From: Hyphococcus sp.
GTDB taxonomy: Bacteria > Pseudomonadota > Alphaproteobacteria > Caulobacterales > Parvularculaceae
Assembly (NCBI GenBank): GCA_021776415.1
Contig: JAJFFY010000055.1
Span: 34,275-98,274 of the forward strand
DNA length: 64,000 nucleotides
Direction of reading: 5' to 3'
In this document: positions 29,367 through 37,406 of the stretch, one piece after another
Position numbering within the stretch: position 1 is the first letter of the stretch
Layout of the letters: every line of letters begins with the position of its first letter
The notes under the pieces: model-generated
What the model was told of the DNA's origin: nothing
Seen by the model: only the letters and a program-made list of their open reading frames with translations
The model's database searches: none
Program-made: the position numbers and the translations under genes

Positions 29367-29420
29367 CTAGAGCGCCTTGCGAAAAGTGGGAACCGGTATT
29401 CGCACAAAAAGGCGTTCGAC
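29367..29420. repeat. Short GCGAAAAGTGGGAACCGG-type dispersed motif
   Basis: The gap between kinase and regulator holds GCGAAAAGTGGGAACCGG followed by a partly inverted GCACAAAAAGGCG. A degenerate relative, CCGAAAAAGTGGGAATTGC, lies at about 5475. Motifs of this form are dispersed in many alphaproteobacterial genomes. Confidence 0.45.
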
Positions 29421-29468
29421 ATATAAAGTATAGACCATCATGTTCATCGTCATAAAATGCATGATGGC

Positions 29469-30155
29469 CTAGTCGATATCCGAAATGGTATAACCGGCGC
29501 CGCGGACGGTCTTTAACAGGGGTTTTTCAAAATCCTTATCGATCTTCGAGCGCAGCCGTGAGATGTGCACGTCGATAACATTGGTCTGCGGATCAAAATG
29601 ATATTCCCATACATTTTCTAAAAGCATGGTGCGCGTCACCACCTGGCGGGCGTGACGCATCAGATATTCAAGCAACCGGAATTCGCGCGGCTGAAGATCG
29701 ATCTTCTTGGACGCCCGGCGCACGGTCCGGGTGATGAGGTCAATTTCGAGATCGCCAACCAGGTAGCGGGTGGTGACGCCGGCCGCCGCCGGCGCAGCGC
29801 CGCGCCGACCCAGCGCCTCAACCCGCGCCAGCAATTCCTGGAACGCGTAAGGCTTGACCAGATAGTCGTCGCCGCCGGCTTTAAGGCCAGCCACCCGGTC
29901 ATCAACCTCGCCCAGCGCCGACAGGAACAAGGCCGGGGTCTCGTCGCCCTCCTCGCGTCGCCGCGACAAAAGCGCCAACCCGTCGAGTTTCGGCAGCATC
30001 CGGTCCACCACATAGGCGTCATAATCGCCCGCCGCCGCCATCTTGTGGCCGGCCTCGCCGTCCAGCGCGTGGTCAACCACATGCCCGGCCTCGCGTAAGC
30101 CCTTAGCGGCAAAGGCCGCAGCTTCCGCATCGTCTTCGATCAAGAGAATTCGCAT
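29469..30155 (-). CDS. OmpR-family response regulator
   Basis: 228 aa. Receiver domain with acidic pair EDD at residues 8-10, the phospho-acceptor Asp in AYVVDRMLPKLDG, Ser/Thr in LFLSALGE and Lys in YLVKPYAF. The C-terminal winged helix (about 130-225) has LQPREFRLLEYLMRHARQVVTR and a recognition stretch VIDVHISRLRSKID. It partners the downstream HAMP kinase and follows degP, which is a plausible target. Confidence 0.95.
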   Translation of the reverse strand: MRILLIEDDAEAAAFAAKGLREAGHVVDHALDGEAGHKMAAAGDYDAYVVDRMLPKLDGLALLSRRREEGDETPALFLSALGEVDDRVAGLKAGGDDYLVKPYAFQELLARVEALGRRGAAPAAAGVTTRYLVGDLEIDLITRTVRRASKKIDLQPREFRLLEYLMRHARQVVTRTMLLENVWEYHFDPQTNVIDVHISRLRSKIDKDFEKPLLKTVRGAGYTISDID

Positions 30156-30189
30156 GGACCCTACTTATGCTTTTTTTAAGTTGAATGCA

Positions 30190-30235
30190 AAGACGGCCGC
30201 GCGAGTTTTGGGGGAGCCCCACGCGGCCGCTTTGT
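30190..30235. other. GC-rich hairpin between degP and the response regulator
   Basis: CGGCCGCGCG and CGCGGCCG arms enclose a G/C-rich loop. On the minus strand it follows the degP stop, but no T tract follows directly, so it is at best a weak terminator. Confidence 0.35.
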
Positions 30236-30270
30236 GGAACGCACCCTAATTGAGCGCGTTCAATGCCGTC

Positions 30271-31770
30271 CTAGTCTTTATCCAAAGAAAGCGCGCCAAA
30301 CTGACGGGTAGCGCCGAGCTGCATGCGCAAAAGCACCGCTTCTTTACCTTCCTTCTTGGCGTTATTAATCTTGTCACGGAGCGCCTCGCCGGTGCGCACA
30401 TCCTCACCGTCAATTTGCAAAATCACTGCGCCGGCGCGCAGACCCGCATTCTGCGCCGGGCTGCCGGAGCGAACGCCGGTGACAATCACGCCCTCAACAT
30501 CATCAGGCACGCGAAATTGCGCTCGCAAAGCGTCGTTAAGTTCCGTCACCCGCAAGCCGACATCCGTGGCGAGCGTGTCATTATCATTAGCCGGCTCTTC
30601 ATTTTGCGCCAGCGTCTCGCCATCGCGCTCGCCAAGCGTCACGGTAATGTTGCGGTTTTTGCCATCGCGCAAAACTTTCAACTGAACTTTCTTGCCCGGC
30701 GAGAAAGACGCCACGCGCCGCGAAAGCTCATTCGGGCTGGCAACATTAACGCCAGAAACGCCCAAAATAACGTCGCCGCTTTCAAGGCCGGATTTTTTCG
30801 CCGGCGTATTGTCCATCACTTCAGCAACCAGAACACCGCCGCGTTCTTTCAGCCCGAGGGCGGCGGCGATTTCGGTGGTGACTTCCTGGAGTTGAATGCC
30901 GAGCCAGCCGCGCGTTACCGAGCCGTTTATAATCAGCTGCGCAATGGTGTCGCGCGCGACTTTGGCGGGGATTGCAAAACCGATCCCGACGCTGCCGCCA
31001 TTGGGCGAGAAGATCGCCGTGTTGACGCCGACAACGCGGCCTTTGAGATCAAAGGTCGGACCGCCGGAATTGCCGCGATTAATCGGCGCATCAATCTGGA
31101 TAAAATCGAGATACTGGTTTTCACGGTTCTGACCGCCAATCGCGGAAACAATCCCGCTGGTGACAGTGCCGCCAAGACCGAACGGATTGCCGACCGCAAC
31201 GACCCAGTCGCCGACCCGCAAATTCACATCCTCGGCAAATTCCACAAATGGTTGCTTGGCGTTGGCTTTAACTTTGAGCACGGCAAGATCCGTCAACGGA
31301 TCAGCGCCAACCACTTCGGCATCAAGCTCATCGCCATTGGGAAGACGCACCTTCACACTATCTGCATCGGCGACAACATGGTTGTTGGTGACGATGTGGC
31401 CTTCGCGGTCGATGAAGAAACCGGAGCCCTCCGCCTGCATCCGTCGGGCGCCGTCATCTTCAAACGGATCGCCTTGGCCGCCGCCATTGGGCGCACCGAA
31501 ACGATTGTTGAAAAATTCTTCAAACTGGCTCGGCAGAACCTGGCGCTGAACTTCGCGCTCCACCAAAATGGAAACCACCGCCGGGCTGACGCGCTCGACG
31601 AGATTGGCAAATGACAATGTGCCGTCGGCGGCGACCGGCGGCGCCATCAGCCGCGGCGCTTGCGCCTGCGCGCCGGCGACCAGAACCGCCGCAGCGGCGC
31701 CCGCCATCACAGCTTTCGCCAACACCAAACCAGATCGGGAATTTCTCATATACTTCTCACTCGATTTCAT
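30271..31770 (-). CDS. degP: DegP/HtrA-type periplasmic serine protease
   Basis: About 499 aa. Quality-control protease/chaperone of the periplasm. A signal peptide (VLAKAVMAGAAAAVLVAGAQAQA) precedes a trypsin-like domain with triad His in IVTNNHVVADADS, Asp in DPLTDLAVLKV and Ser in NRGNSGGPTFD. Two PDZ domains follow (about residues 280-375 and 400-490). ATG 31770 has AAGG at about 10 nt; ATG 31749 is an alternative. It sits upstream of an OmpR-type regulator and HAMP kinase on the same strand. Confidence 0.95.
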   Translation of the reverse strand: MKSSEKYMRNSRSGLVLAKAVMAGAAAAVLVAGAQAQAPRLMAPPVAADGTLSFANLVERVSPAVVSILVEREVQRQVLPSQFEEFFNNRFGAPNGGGQGDPFEDDGARRMQAEGSGFFIDREGHIVTNNHVVADADSVKVRLPNGDELDAEVVGADPLTDLAVLKVKANAKQPFVEFAEDVNLRVGDWVVAVGNPFGLGGTVTSGIVSAIGGQNRENQYLDFIQIDAPINRGNSGGPTFDLKGRVVGVNTAIFSPNGGSVGIGFAIPAKVARDTIAQLIINGSVTRGWLGIQLQEVTTEIAAALGLKERGGVLVAEVMDNTPAKKSGLESGDVILGVSGVNVASPNELSRRVASFSPGKKVQLKVLRDGKNRNITVTLGERDGETLAQNEEPANDNDTLATDVGLRVTELNDALRAQFRVPDDVEGVIVTGVRSGSPAQNAGLRAGAVILQIDGEDVRTGEALRDKINNAKKEGKEAVLLRMQLGATRQFGALSLDKD

Positions 31771-31888
31771 ATGTTTTACGCCTTCTTTCACTGAAAGCGC
31801 CCCAGCCATATATCGGGACCATAGTCCAGATAAGCACCCGGGCGCCCCCCGCAAAGCACTGATTGGCCATTACAATTTGTTAAACATG

Positions 31889-33136
31889 TCAGGCGAGGCG
31901 TGATTGAACCTCCACCCCTTCAGTTAACATTCGGTGCACCGGGCATTTATCGGCGATTTCAAGCAACCGCGCGCGCTGCGCAGCATCGACATCACCGCTG
32001 ACGCGCAGTTCTTTTTCCAAAAGATGCGGGACATGGCTATCTTCCGAGCGGCCTCGCTTCACGCGAACGTCTACGCTGCGCAGGTCCCACTTCTTTCGCC
32101 GCGCATACATCCGCACCGTGATCGCCGCGCAAGCCGCGAGCGCAGCTTCAGCGATCCGCGTCGGGTTGGGGCCGAGGCCGTTACCGCCGTCTTCTTTGCC
32201 GCTATCGCTGACCATCTGATAGCCGTCAACAGATAAGGCGACCGCTAACGGCTCGCCGTCGATCGATTGCGCCGCCGCACCGTCTATGAAGTCCGGCGCC
32301 CGGTCGCTTCCAGCCAGGGCGCTCACATCCCGGGCGCTTACAGCCAGATCGCCCCCAGCCAGGTCAGGAGCGTCGTCCAGATATCGCCCCGCCCACGCCG
32401 CCAGTACGCTCGCCGCATAGCGCGCGTCTTCAGCCTTGGAGAGCAGGTGATCGGCCGTATCGAGACTAATGAAACTTTTTGGATGTTTTGCAGCGGCAAA
32501 AATTTTGGTGGCGTTATCGATGCCGACGGTCTGGTCGTGCGGTGCGTGCATTACCAGAAGCGGTTTTTTCAAAGCCGCCGCCGCGTTAAGAACATTCTGG
32601 CCGGACAAGTCATCAAGAAACTGGCTTTTAATCGTGAACGGGCGTCCGGCGAGACTGACGCGGGCAAAACCCTGGCGTCTGATTTCCTCGTGCTTCTCAC
32701 GGATCTGCAACACCACATGATCGGCCTTTGCCGGCGCGCCGATCACCACCACACCCTTGATTTCGGGGATCCTCGCCGCCGCTTCAATCGCCGCCGCGCC
32801 GCCAAGCGAATGACCGATAAGGATTGCCGGCGCTTCAAATTCATCGCGCAGAAAATCTGCGGCGCTGATCAGGTCATCGACATTGGAAGAAAAATTGGTG
32901 TTGGCGAAATCGCCTTCCGACCCGCCCAGCCCGGTAAAGTCAAATCGCAAAACCGCAAAGCCATTGGCGCGCAAGGCGCGAGCAATCTCCCGCGCGGCTT
33001 TGATGTCCTTGGAGCAGGTGAAGCAGTGGGCAAACAACGCATAGGCGCGCGGACGCCCGCGCGGCAATTCCAGCGCCGCGGCGAGCTTTTCTCCGCTTAC
33101 AGATTTAAATTCCGTCTTTCTTGTTTCGCCGTCCAT
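31889..33136 (-). CDS. Alpha/beta hydrolase fused to an OsmC-like domain
   Basis: 415 aa. The N-terminal half is an alpha/beta hydrolase with nucleophile GHSLGGAAAIEAA, acid in HAPHDQTVGI and His in DTADHLLSK. The C-terminal part (about residues 280-410) is OsmC/Ohr-like, with the redox Cys pair in ALAACAAITVRMYARRKKW and ADKCPVHRML. This fusion recurs in bacteria, and the OsmC part is expected to reduce organic hydroperoxides. ATG 33136 has AAGGA upstream; the longer frame to 33382 runs through the next gene and is rejected. Confidence 0.92.
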   Translation of the reverse strand: MDGETRKTEFKSVSGEKLAAALELPRGRPRAYALFAHCFTCSKDIKAAREIARALRANGFAVLRFDFTGLGGSEGDFANTNFSSNVDDLISAADFLRDEFEAPAILIGHSLGGAAAIEAAARIPEIKGVVVIGAPAKADHVVLQIREKHEEIRRQGFARVSLAGRPFTIKSQFLDDLSGQNVLNAAAALKKPLLVMHAPHDQTVGIDNATKIFAAAKHPKSFISLDTADHLLSKAEDARYAASVLAAWAGRYLDDAPDLAGGDLAVSARDVSALAGSDRAPDFIDGAAAQSIDGEPLAVALSVDGYQMVSDSGKEDGGNGLGPNPTRIAEAALAACAAITVRMYARRKKWDLRSVDVRVKRGRSEDSHVPHLLEKELRVSGDVDAAQRARLLEIADKCPVHRMLTEGVEVQSRLA

Positions 33137-33236
33137 TAAGATTGTCCTTGTTGTGATGTTGTTGGCGCATGCGGCGGTCCTTCGTGGCGCCGTGCTTCGA
33201 CCGCGAAGCGAAGGATCGCTGCAAAAATAGATAGGC

Positions 33237-34682
33237 CTAACCCGCCACCGCCGCAGCCGCCGCGCGATCACGAATGAGGCCGATATCATCACTATCGAGC
33301 AACGGCGCTGCAAGGTTGAGGATCTGCTCCAGCATGCGCCGCGCGGCTTTGCGCTCATTGCCTTCGGCGGCGCGGATTTCAACGATCAGGTCCTTGGCGA
33401 AGACCGCGCATTTGTCGCGGGCTTCTTCCGTGATCAGCGAGGAAAAATCGGGCCCCGCGCCAAGCCTTGCCGCCAGGTTCGGCGCGGCGGCGATCAACAC
33501 CGCCGCATCCGCCGCCTGGCCGATGACCGCGGGGCTAAGCGCGCGCGCAATATCCGGGCGCTGCGACATCAGCTGGCTGGAGCCGCCGCCCTGGCGCAGC
33601 GGCATCGCCGCACGCAGCGCCGCCAAAGCTTGCTCAACAAACCGGTCAAACGCCTCGCCAGCGACATCGCGGCTGGCTTCCACCCGGTTCAGAAAAACAT
33701 TATCGCCGATTTTTTTTGCCTGGCGCGCGAGCCCGTCGGCATAGTCGGCAAAGTAACTCACCCGCAAGCGCGCGGTCTCGGCATCCAGCGCGCCGGCGCC
33801 GTCACGTTCGAGTGCGCGAGCGAGCGTTTCAAATTCCTCAAACAAAGTTTCCGGCAACACCGCCGCCGCATCACGGGCGGCATCAAGGCGCTCATCTGCG
33901 CTTCCGGTAAGATGGTAATAAACCCCGAGCGCGCGCCATGGTTTTTCCAGCCGGCCGATCAGCGCCAGAAGAATATAGGCGCCGAGCGTGGTGGATTGAT
34001 CGTGTGCGGATAAAAACAGCGAGCGTATCTGATAGAGCTGTTCTTCGGTCAGCGAGGGCGCAGCATTTGGTATCAGGGCTTGCAGCTGATGTAGAAAATC
34101 AACGCCGGTAAGGAGGGTGCGAATTTCTTCCAGATCATCGAATATTGCTTCATCCCCGAGCGCCTCGATCAGACGCGCATGCGCGGCGGGATTGGTTTTC
34201 GCCTCCTCGCAAATTCGCCCGAACCCCGCCTCGGCGGCGATAAAAACCGCGCGCTCCAAAGCCTCCGACTCAGCGTCGTCGCGGATCGCATCATCGAGCG
34301 CAGCGGCGGCGAAGGCGGCGTCGTTGAGCGCCTTTTCGGACATCATCAGCCGCCAAATCGGCTCCAACGAGCTTCTGGCAATCCGGGCGCGGCGTTTTTG
34401 GCCCTCGCGGGCGCCGATGAAAAAATCTTCAAACGGGGTAAAGAAAATCCGCTTGGCGTCATATTTGCGCGCCGCCGGAATGCTGCCTTTGGCAAAAAGC
34501 TGCGTACGCAGACTATCGAGCAGCACATTGTGCGGCATGGCGGCTTGGTCATTAGCGCCACCGCTGCGACGGCTTGCGGCGCGGTCTGCCTCCAGCCCGG
34601 CAAACAGCTTCAGCGCCGCCGCATTGGAAAGGCTTCCCAAAAACGCCGTCAGCTGTTGTTTTTTCTGCGCCGAAATCGTCAT
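33237..34682 (-). CDS. Conserved helical protein of unknown function
   Basis: 481 aa, no signal peptide or membrane helix. Almost entirely alpha-helical and Ala/Glu/Arg rich. It opens TISAQKKQQLTAFLGSLSNAAALKLFAGLEADR and has a characteristic middle stretch KRIFFTPFEDFFIGAREGQK. No catalytic motif is recognised. It lies between the hydrolase-OsmC gene and the DnaJ-like gene on the same strand, with gaps of 100-170 bases. The codon use and length look like a real gene, and the competing reading frames are antisense shadows. Confidence 0.75.
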   Translation of the reverse strand: MTISAQKKQQLTAFLGSLSNAAALKLFAGLEADRAASRRSGGANDQAAMPHNVLLDSLRTQLFAKGSIPAARKYDAKRIFFTPFEDFFIGAREGQKRRARIARSSLEPIWRLMMSEKALNDAAFAAAALDDAIRDDAESEALERAVFIAAEAGFGRICEEAKTNPAAHARLIEALGDEAIFDDLEEIRTLLTGVDFLHQLQALIPNAAPSLTEEQLYQIRSLFLSAHDQSTTLGAYILLALIGRLEKPWRALGVYYHLTGSADERLDAARDAAAVLPETLFEEFETLARALERDGAGALDAETARLRVSYFADYADGLARQAKKIGDNVFLNRVEASRDVAGEAFDRFVEQALAALRAAMPLRQGGGSSQLMSQRPDIARALSPAVIGQAADAAVLIAAAPNLAARLGAGPDFSSLITEEARDKCAVFAKDLIVEIRAAEGNERKAARRMLEQILNLAAPLLDSDDIGLIRDRAAAAAVAG

Positions 34683-34746
34683 GCCCGCGCCTTAAAATCC
34701 ATTTTCAATTTCTAGTTCAGGCGCGCGTTAAACGCCAGCAAAAGCT

Positions 34747-34873
34747 TTGTGCGCCTTCGCACTACTTATAATTATGCGCTTTCGCGCACGGCCGCGAAGG
34801 CGGCCTTTTTTATTGCGCGTCTTCGCGCACCAACCGCGAAGGCGGTTTATTTATTATTGCGCGTCTTCGCGCA
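34747..34873. repeat. Array of hairpin units related to the 48-bp element
   Basis: Several units of the form GGCCGCGAAGGCGGCC - T-rich linker - GCGCGTCTTCGCGCA follow one another, two nearly complete (about 34790-34829 and 34830-34873) and earlier partial ones. The last unit lies inside the DnaJ-like gene and provides its stop codon and final residues. Confidence 0.75.
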
Positions 34874-35783
34874 CTCTGGCGTCGGCGCCCTTCCACTGCT
34901 TGACGAAGTCCTCAAGCTCCTTGTCGCCGCCTTCGGGCAGGACAATTTTTAGCGTCACATATTGATCGCCCGGCGTCGCCTTCTTGCCTCTTGCGACGCC
35001 GCGCCCGCGCAAGCGCAACACCGCGCCCGAGCTTGAATTTTTCGGCGCCGTCACGCTGACCTCGCCGGAAATTGTCGGCACCGTAATCTTGCCGCCGAGC
35101 ACCGCCTGCTTCAGCGTGATCGGCGCCTCAATATAAATGTCGGAGCCTTTGCGCTCGAAAGTTGGATGCTCTTTTATCTTCACCTCGACATAAACATCGC
35201 CGGGGCCGGCCGCGCCTTTCTCGCCCTGGCCCTTGAGGCGCAAGGTCTGACCATCACTTAGGCCCGCCGGGATGGCGATATCGAGAGTACGCCCGTCGGG
35301 CATGGTGACGCGTTTTTTGGCGCCGATAGCGGCGTCGATAAAATCAACGTCGAGGCGATAACGCACATCGCGCCCGCGCTGTGGCTGCGGCGCTCTTTGC
35401 GCGGCGCGCCGGGCGCCGAACAGATCGGAGAAGATGTCGGACAAATCCTCAAACGAGGCGCCAGAGTCCGGTCCGGCGCCGCGAGCTGGACCACGCGCGC
35501 CGGGATGACCGCCGGGGGCCCCGCGACCCGAATATTGGTTGAACGGGCTGACCCGCTCGCGGCCTTCTTCGTCAATCTCGCCGCGGTCAAACTTTTTGCG
35601 TCGGTCCGAATCGCCGACAATATCAAAGGCGGCCGAGACCTCTTTGAATTTATCTTCCGACGCCTTGTCGCCCGGATTGCGGTCCGGGTGATATTTTTTG
35701 GCAAATTTGCGGAACGCGGCGCGAATCTCAGAATCGCTGGCCGACGGCGCAAGGCCCAATACTGCGTAAGGATTTCTCGCCAA
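34854..35783 (-). CDS. DnaJ/CbpA-type co-chaperone
   Basis: 309 aa. J domain at residues 4-70 with the DnaK-stimulating HPD in FAKKYHPDRNPGD, then a Gly/Arg-rich linker and two C-terminal beta domains (GRDVRYRLDVDFIDAAIGAKK and GDVYVEVKIKEHPTFERKG). The Cys-rich zinc finger of true DnaJ is absent, so it is a CbpA-class protein acting with DnaK. It starts at TTG 35783. The last residues, RVREDAQ, and the stop come from a palindromic repeat. Confidence 0.92.
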   Translation of the reverse strand: MARNPYAVLGLAPSASDSEIRAAFRKFAKKYHPDRNPGDKASEDKFKEVSAAFDIVGDSDRRKKFDRGEIDEEGRERVSPFNQYSGRGAPGGHPGARGPARGAGPDSGASFEDLSDIFSDLFGARRAAQRAPQPQRGRDVRYRLDVDFIDAAIGAKKRVTMPDGRTLDIAIPAGLSDGQTLRLKGQGEKGAAGPGDVYVEVKIKEHPTFERKGSDIYIEAPITLKQAVLGGKITVPTISGEVSVTAPKNSSSGAVLRLRGRGVARGKKATPGDQYVTLKIVLPEGGDKELEDFVKQWKGADARVREDAQ

Positions 35784-35960
35784 AACTCGTCTCTTCGTTC
35801 AAATTAACCCACCGTTAAGGCGCGCCCCGGAAACACCCGCGCCGCGCCCATACATAATGAGATAAGCGATTTTCCCCGAAATAGAAGAGTTTACGGTTAA
35901 TTTTTGCCGGGAAATTTGGGGCGACAATCACCATTGCACTGAATTAGTAGTTGCCTGCTC

Positions 35961-36407
35961 TCAAATATTTTCTTCCAAATCTTCCGAGTGCGATTGAGCC
36001 GGCGCTGTCAGGCTTGAGGATTCAGAAGCTCCATCGATGTATATTTTCTTATCCAGAAGAAGCTCGCGCTCGCCACCAGCGACTGTTGCATATATTCGGA
36101 AATTAGTATTCTTCGTAACATTGAAGTCCATTTGCGGAAACATCATCGGAACCGGTGCATTCGCCTTTGTCACACTAATATTCGCAACTCCTTTGGCCGC
36201 AGAGGCTTCGTCGAAGGAGAATTCAAGTTCGACTGTGTTTTCACCATCCGTATGCGGAATAAATATTAAAAACAATGACAACCGAAGATCGGCGGGCATT
36301 CTGGAAACACTGATGTCGCCACTGTAAATTCCAATTGCGCTGTGCTTATTCTGCACGTCCTGAGTTAGATGGTCGCATAAAATAACGGTAGGAAATTGTT
36401 CGGACAT
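35961..36407 (-). CDS. Unknown protein, DUF6941-like
   Basis: 148 aa soluble protein beginning MSEQFPTVILCDHLTQDVQNK and continuing SAIGIYSGDISVSRMPADLR. The CDH...G-IY pattern resembles DUF6941 proteins as remembered; function unknown. It begins directly after the stop of the XRE regulator gene (TAGATG, no gap), so it belongs to the same transcript. The segment is AT-richer than the flanking chromosome. It may be a third component or passenger of the toxin-like cassette. Confidence 0.65.
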   Translation of the reverse strand: MSEQFPTVILCDHLTQDVQNKHSAIGIYSGDISVSRMPADLRLSLFLIFIPHTDGENTVELEFSFDEASAAKGVANISVTKANAPVPMMFPQMDFNVTKNTNFRIYATVAGGERELLLDKKIYIDGASESSSLTAPAQSHSEDLEENI

Positions 36408-36830
36408 CTAAATATTGCCCACCATTTCGATTTTGGTATGCGTGACAGCAGCGGGGCTGTTCGATGGTGTGAGTTTTATTGCCCCAACACAGTCCACATT
36501 ATCTTGGGCAAACGAAACGACGGCTGAGTGTTGCGGTACAATGATGTGGTGATTGGTATTATTTTCCGACGGGTCAAAAATGTTAATTTTAATGCAATGA
36601 CCAAGCGCCCAAACCATATCAGCTATGGTTTCGATTGTCATATTCCGTTGGCCAGTCAATCGCTTGTTTACCGTGGAACGATCCACACCTAATCTACGCG
36701 CGACGCTAGTCTGCGTTTCACCTTGTTCATGGCGTTTTGCATACGCATCCCTTAACTGGCTTTCAATCTGACTGCTCAGTGCCAGGAATACTTGTCGACG
36801 GTTGTCAGATTTTCGCTTGAATGATCGCAC
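36408..36830 (-). CDS. XRE-type helix-turn-helix protein, candidate antitoxin
   Basis: 140 aa. The HTH lies at about residues 38-90: GETQTSVARRLGVDRSTVNKRL, then MTIETIADMVWALG. The C-terminal 50 residues are of no known family. The start is GTG 36830, preceded by GAGGGG at 6 nt, and lies inside the upstream toxin-like gene (26-base overlap). This toxin-first order with an overlapping HTH gene is typical of HigBA-type modules. It probably represses the shared promoter. Confidence 0.75.
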   Translation of the reverse strand: MRSFKRKSDNRRQVFLALSSQIESQLRDAYAKRHEQGETQTSVARRLGVDRSTVNKRLTGQRNMTIETIADMVWALGHCIKINIFDPSENNTNHHIIVPQHSAVVSFAQDNVDCVGAIKLTPSNSPAAVTHTKIEMVGNI

Positions 36831-37296
36831 GATGATCCCCTCTCAAAACTGTTTTCCCCAAATCATTTTCCGCAATGAACGATCGAACTTCGTCGAGTTT
36901 CGCACTGTTCATAGTCTTGTCTTTCTTTGTCTCTTCTTCCAACGCTCCAGCAACAACGACAACGACAAATCTACGTGGCGCACAAAACCAACCATAAATT
37001 CGTAGGGCAGGAGCATGCGCCTTCCAGATTCCATGCTTTGTCGGCATTACTCGACGCAAATCCCCAGCCGCCGGATATTTTGCACAACGAAAATCGCAGA
37101 GCATCTGCTCAAGATGATCCAGAAGACATCGGCCACCAATAGAGTATCCTTCATCAATCATCTCCGGTTTTTCATCTGCCCAGTCAAAAAAACCCGGCGC
37201 AACGCGCAACGGTCGGAGAGGCTCCCTCGCTTCCCATTCCGGCAAAGCGAACTCCTCCAATATTCCATTATTTATCGCACCTGCGATTGTTGCCAT
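36805..37296 (-). CDS. Candidate HigB/RelE-like (Gp49-type) toxin
   Basis: 163 aa if read from ATG 37296; the frame is open to 37410 and no convincing ribosome site decides. The middle segment, AGDLRRVMPTKHGIWKAHAP then LRIYGWFCAPRRFVVVVVAG, followed by EEETKKDKTMNSAKL, resembles the beta-sheet core and basic end of Gp49/HigB-like mRNA interferases. Those are usually about 100-120 aa, so this one has an extra N-terminal part. The overlapping downstream XRE gene supports a toxin-antitoxin reading. The role is inferred from order and weak similarity only. Confidence 0.55.
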   Translation of the reverse strand: MATIAGAINNGILEEFALPEWEAREPLRPLRVAPGFFDWADEKPEMIDEGYSIGGRCLLDHLEQMLCDFRCAKYPAAGDLRRVMPTKHGIWKAHAPALRIYGWFCAPRRFVVVVVAGALEEETKKDKTMNSAKLDEVRSFIAENDLGKTVLRGDHRAIIQAKI

Positions 37297-37406
37297 ATAA
37301 GTCAACAATAAAAAAGTTAATAGAGGCTTCAGCAGCATTATTTCTGTGGCGAATCGTCCATAATTAGAAATTACAGCATAATAGATTGTAATTAAACACC
37401 TTTTTG

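Noticed and set aside
30250..31614. 454-codon plus-strand open frame
   Set aside because: Lies wholly antisense to degP, whose domains and catalytic triad are clear.
34747..34873. CRISPR-like array
   Set aside because: The regularly spaced hairpins have no unique spacers of constant length, and no cas genes are present. They are palindromic repeat units.
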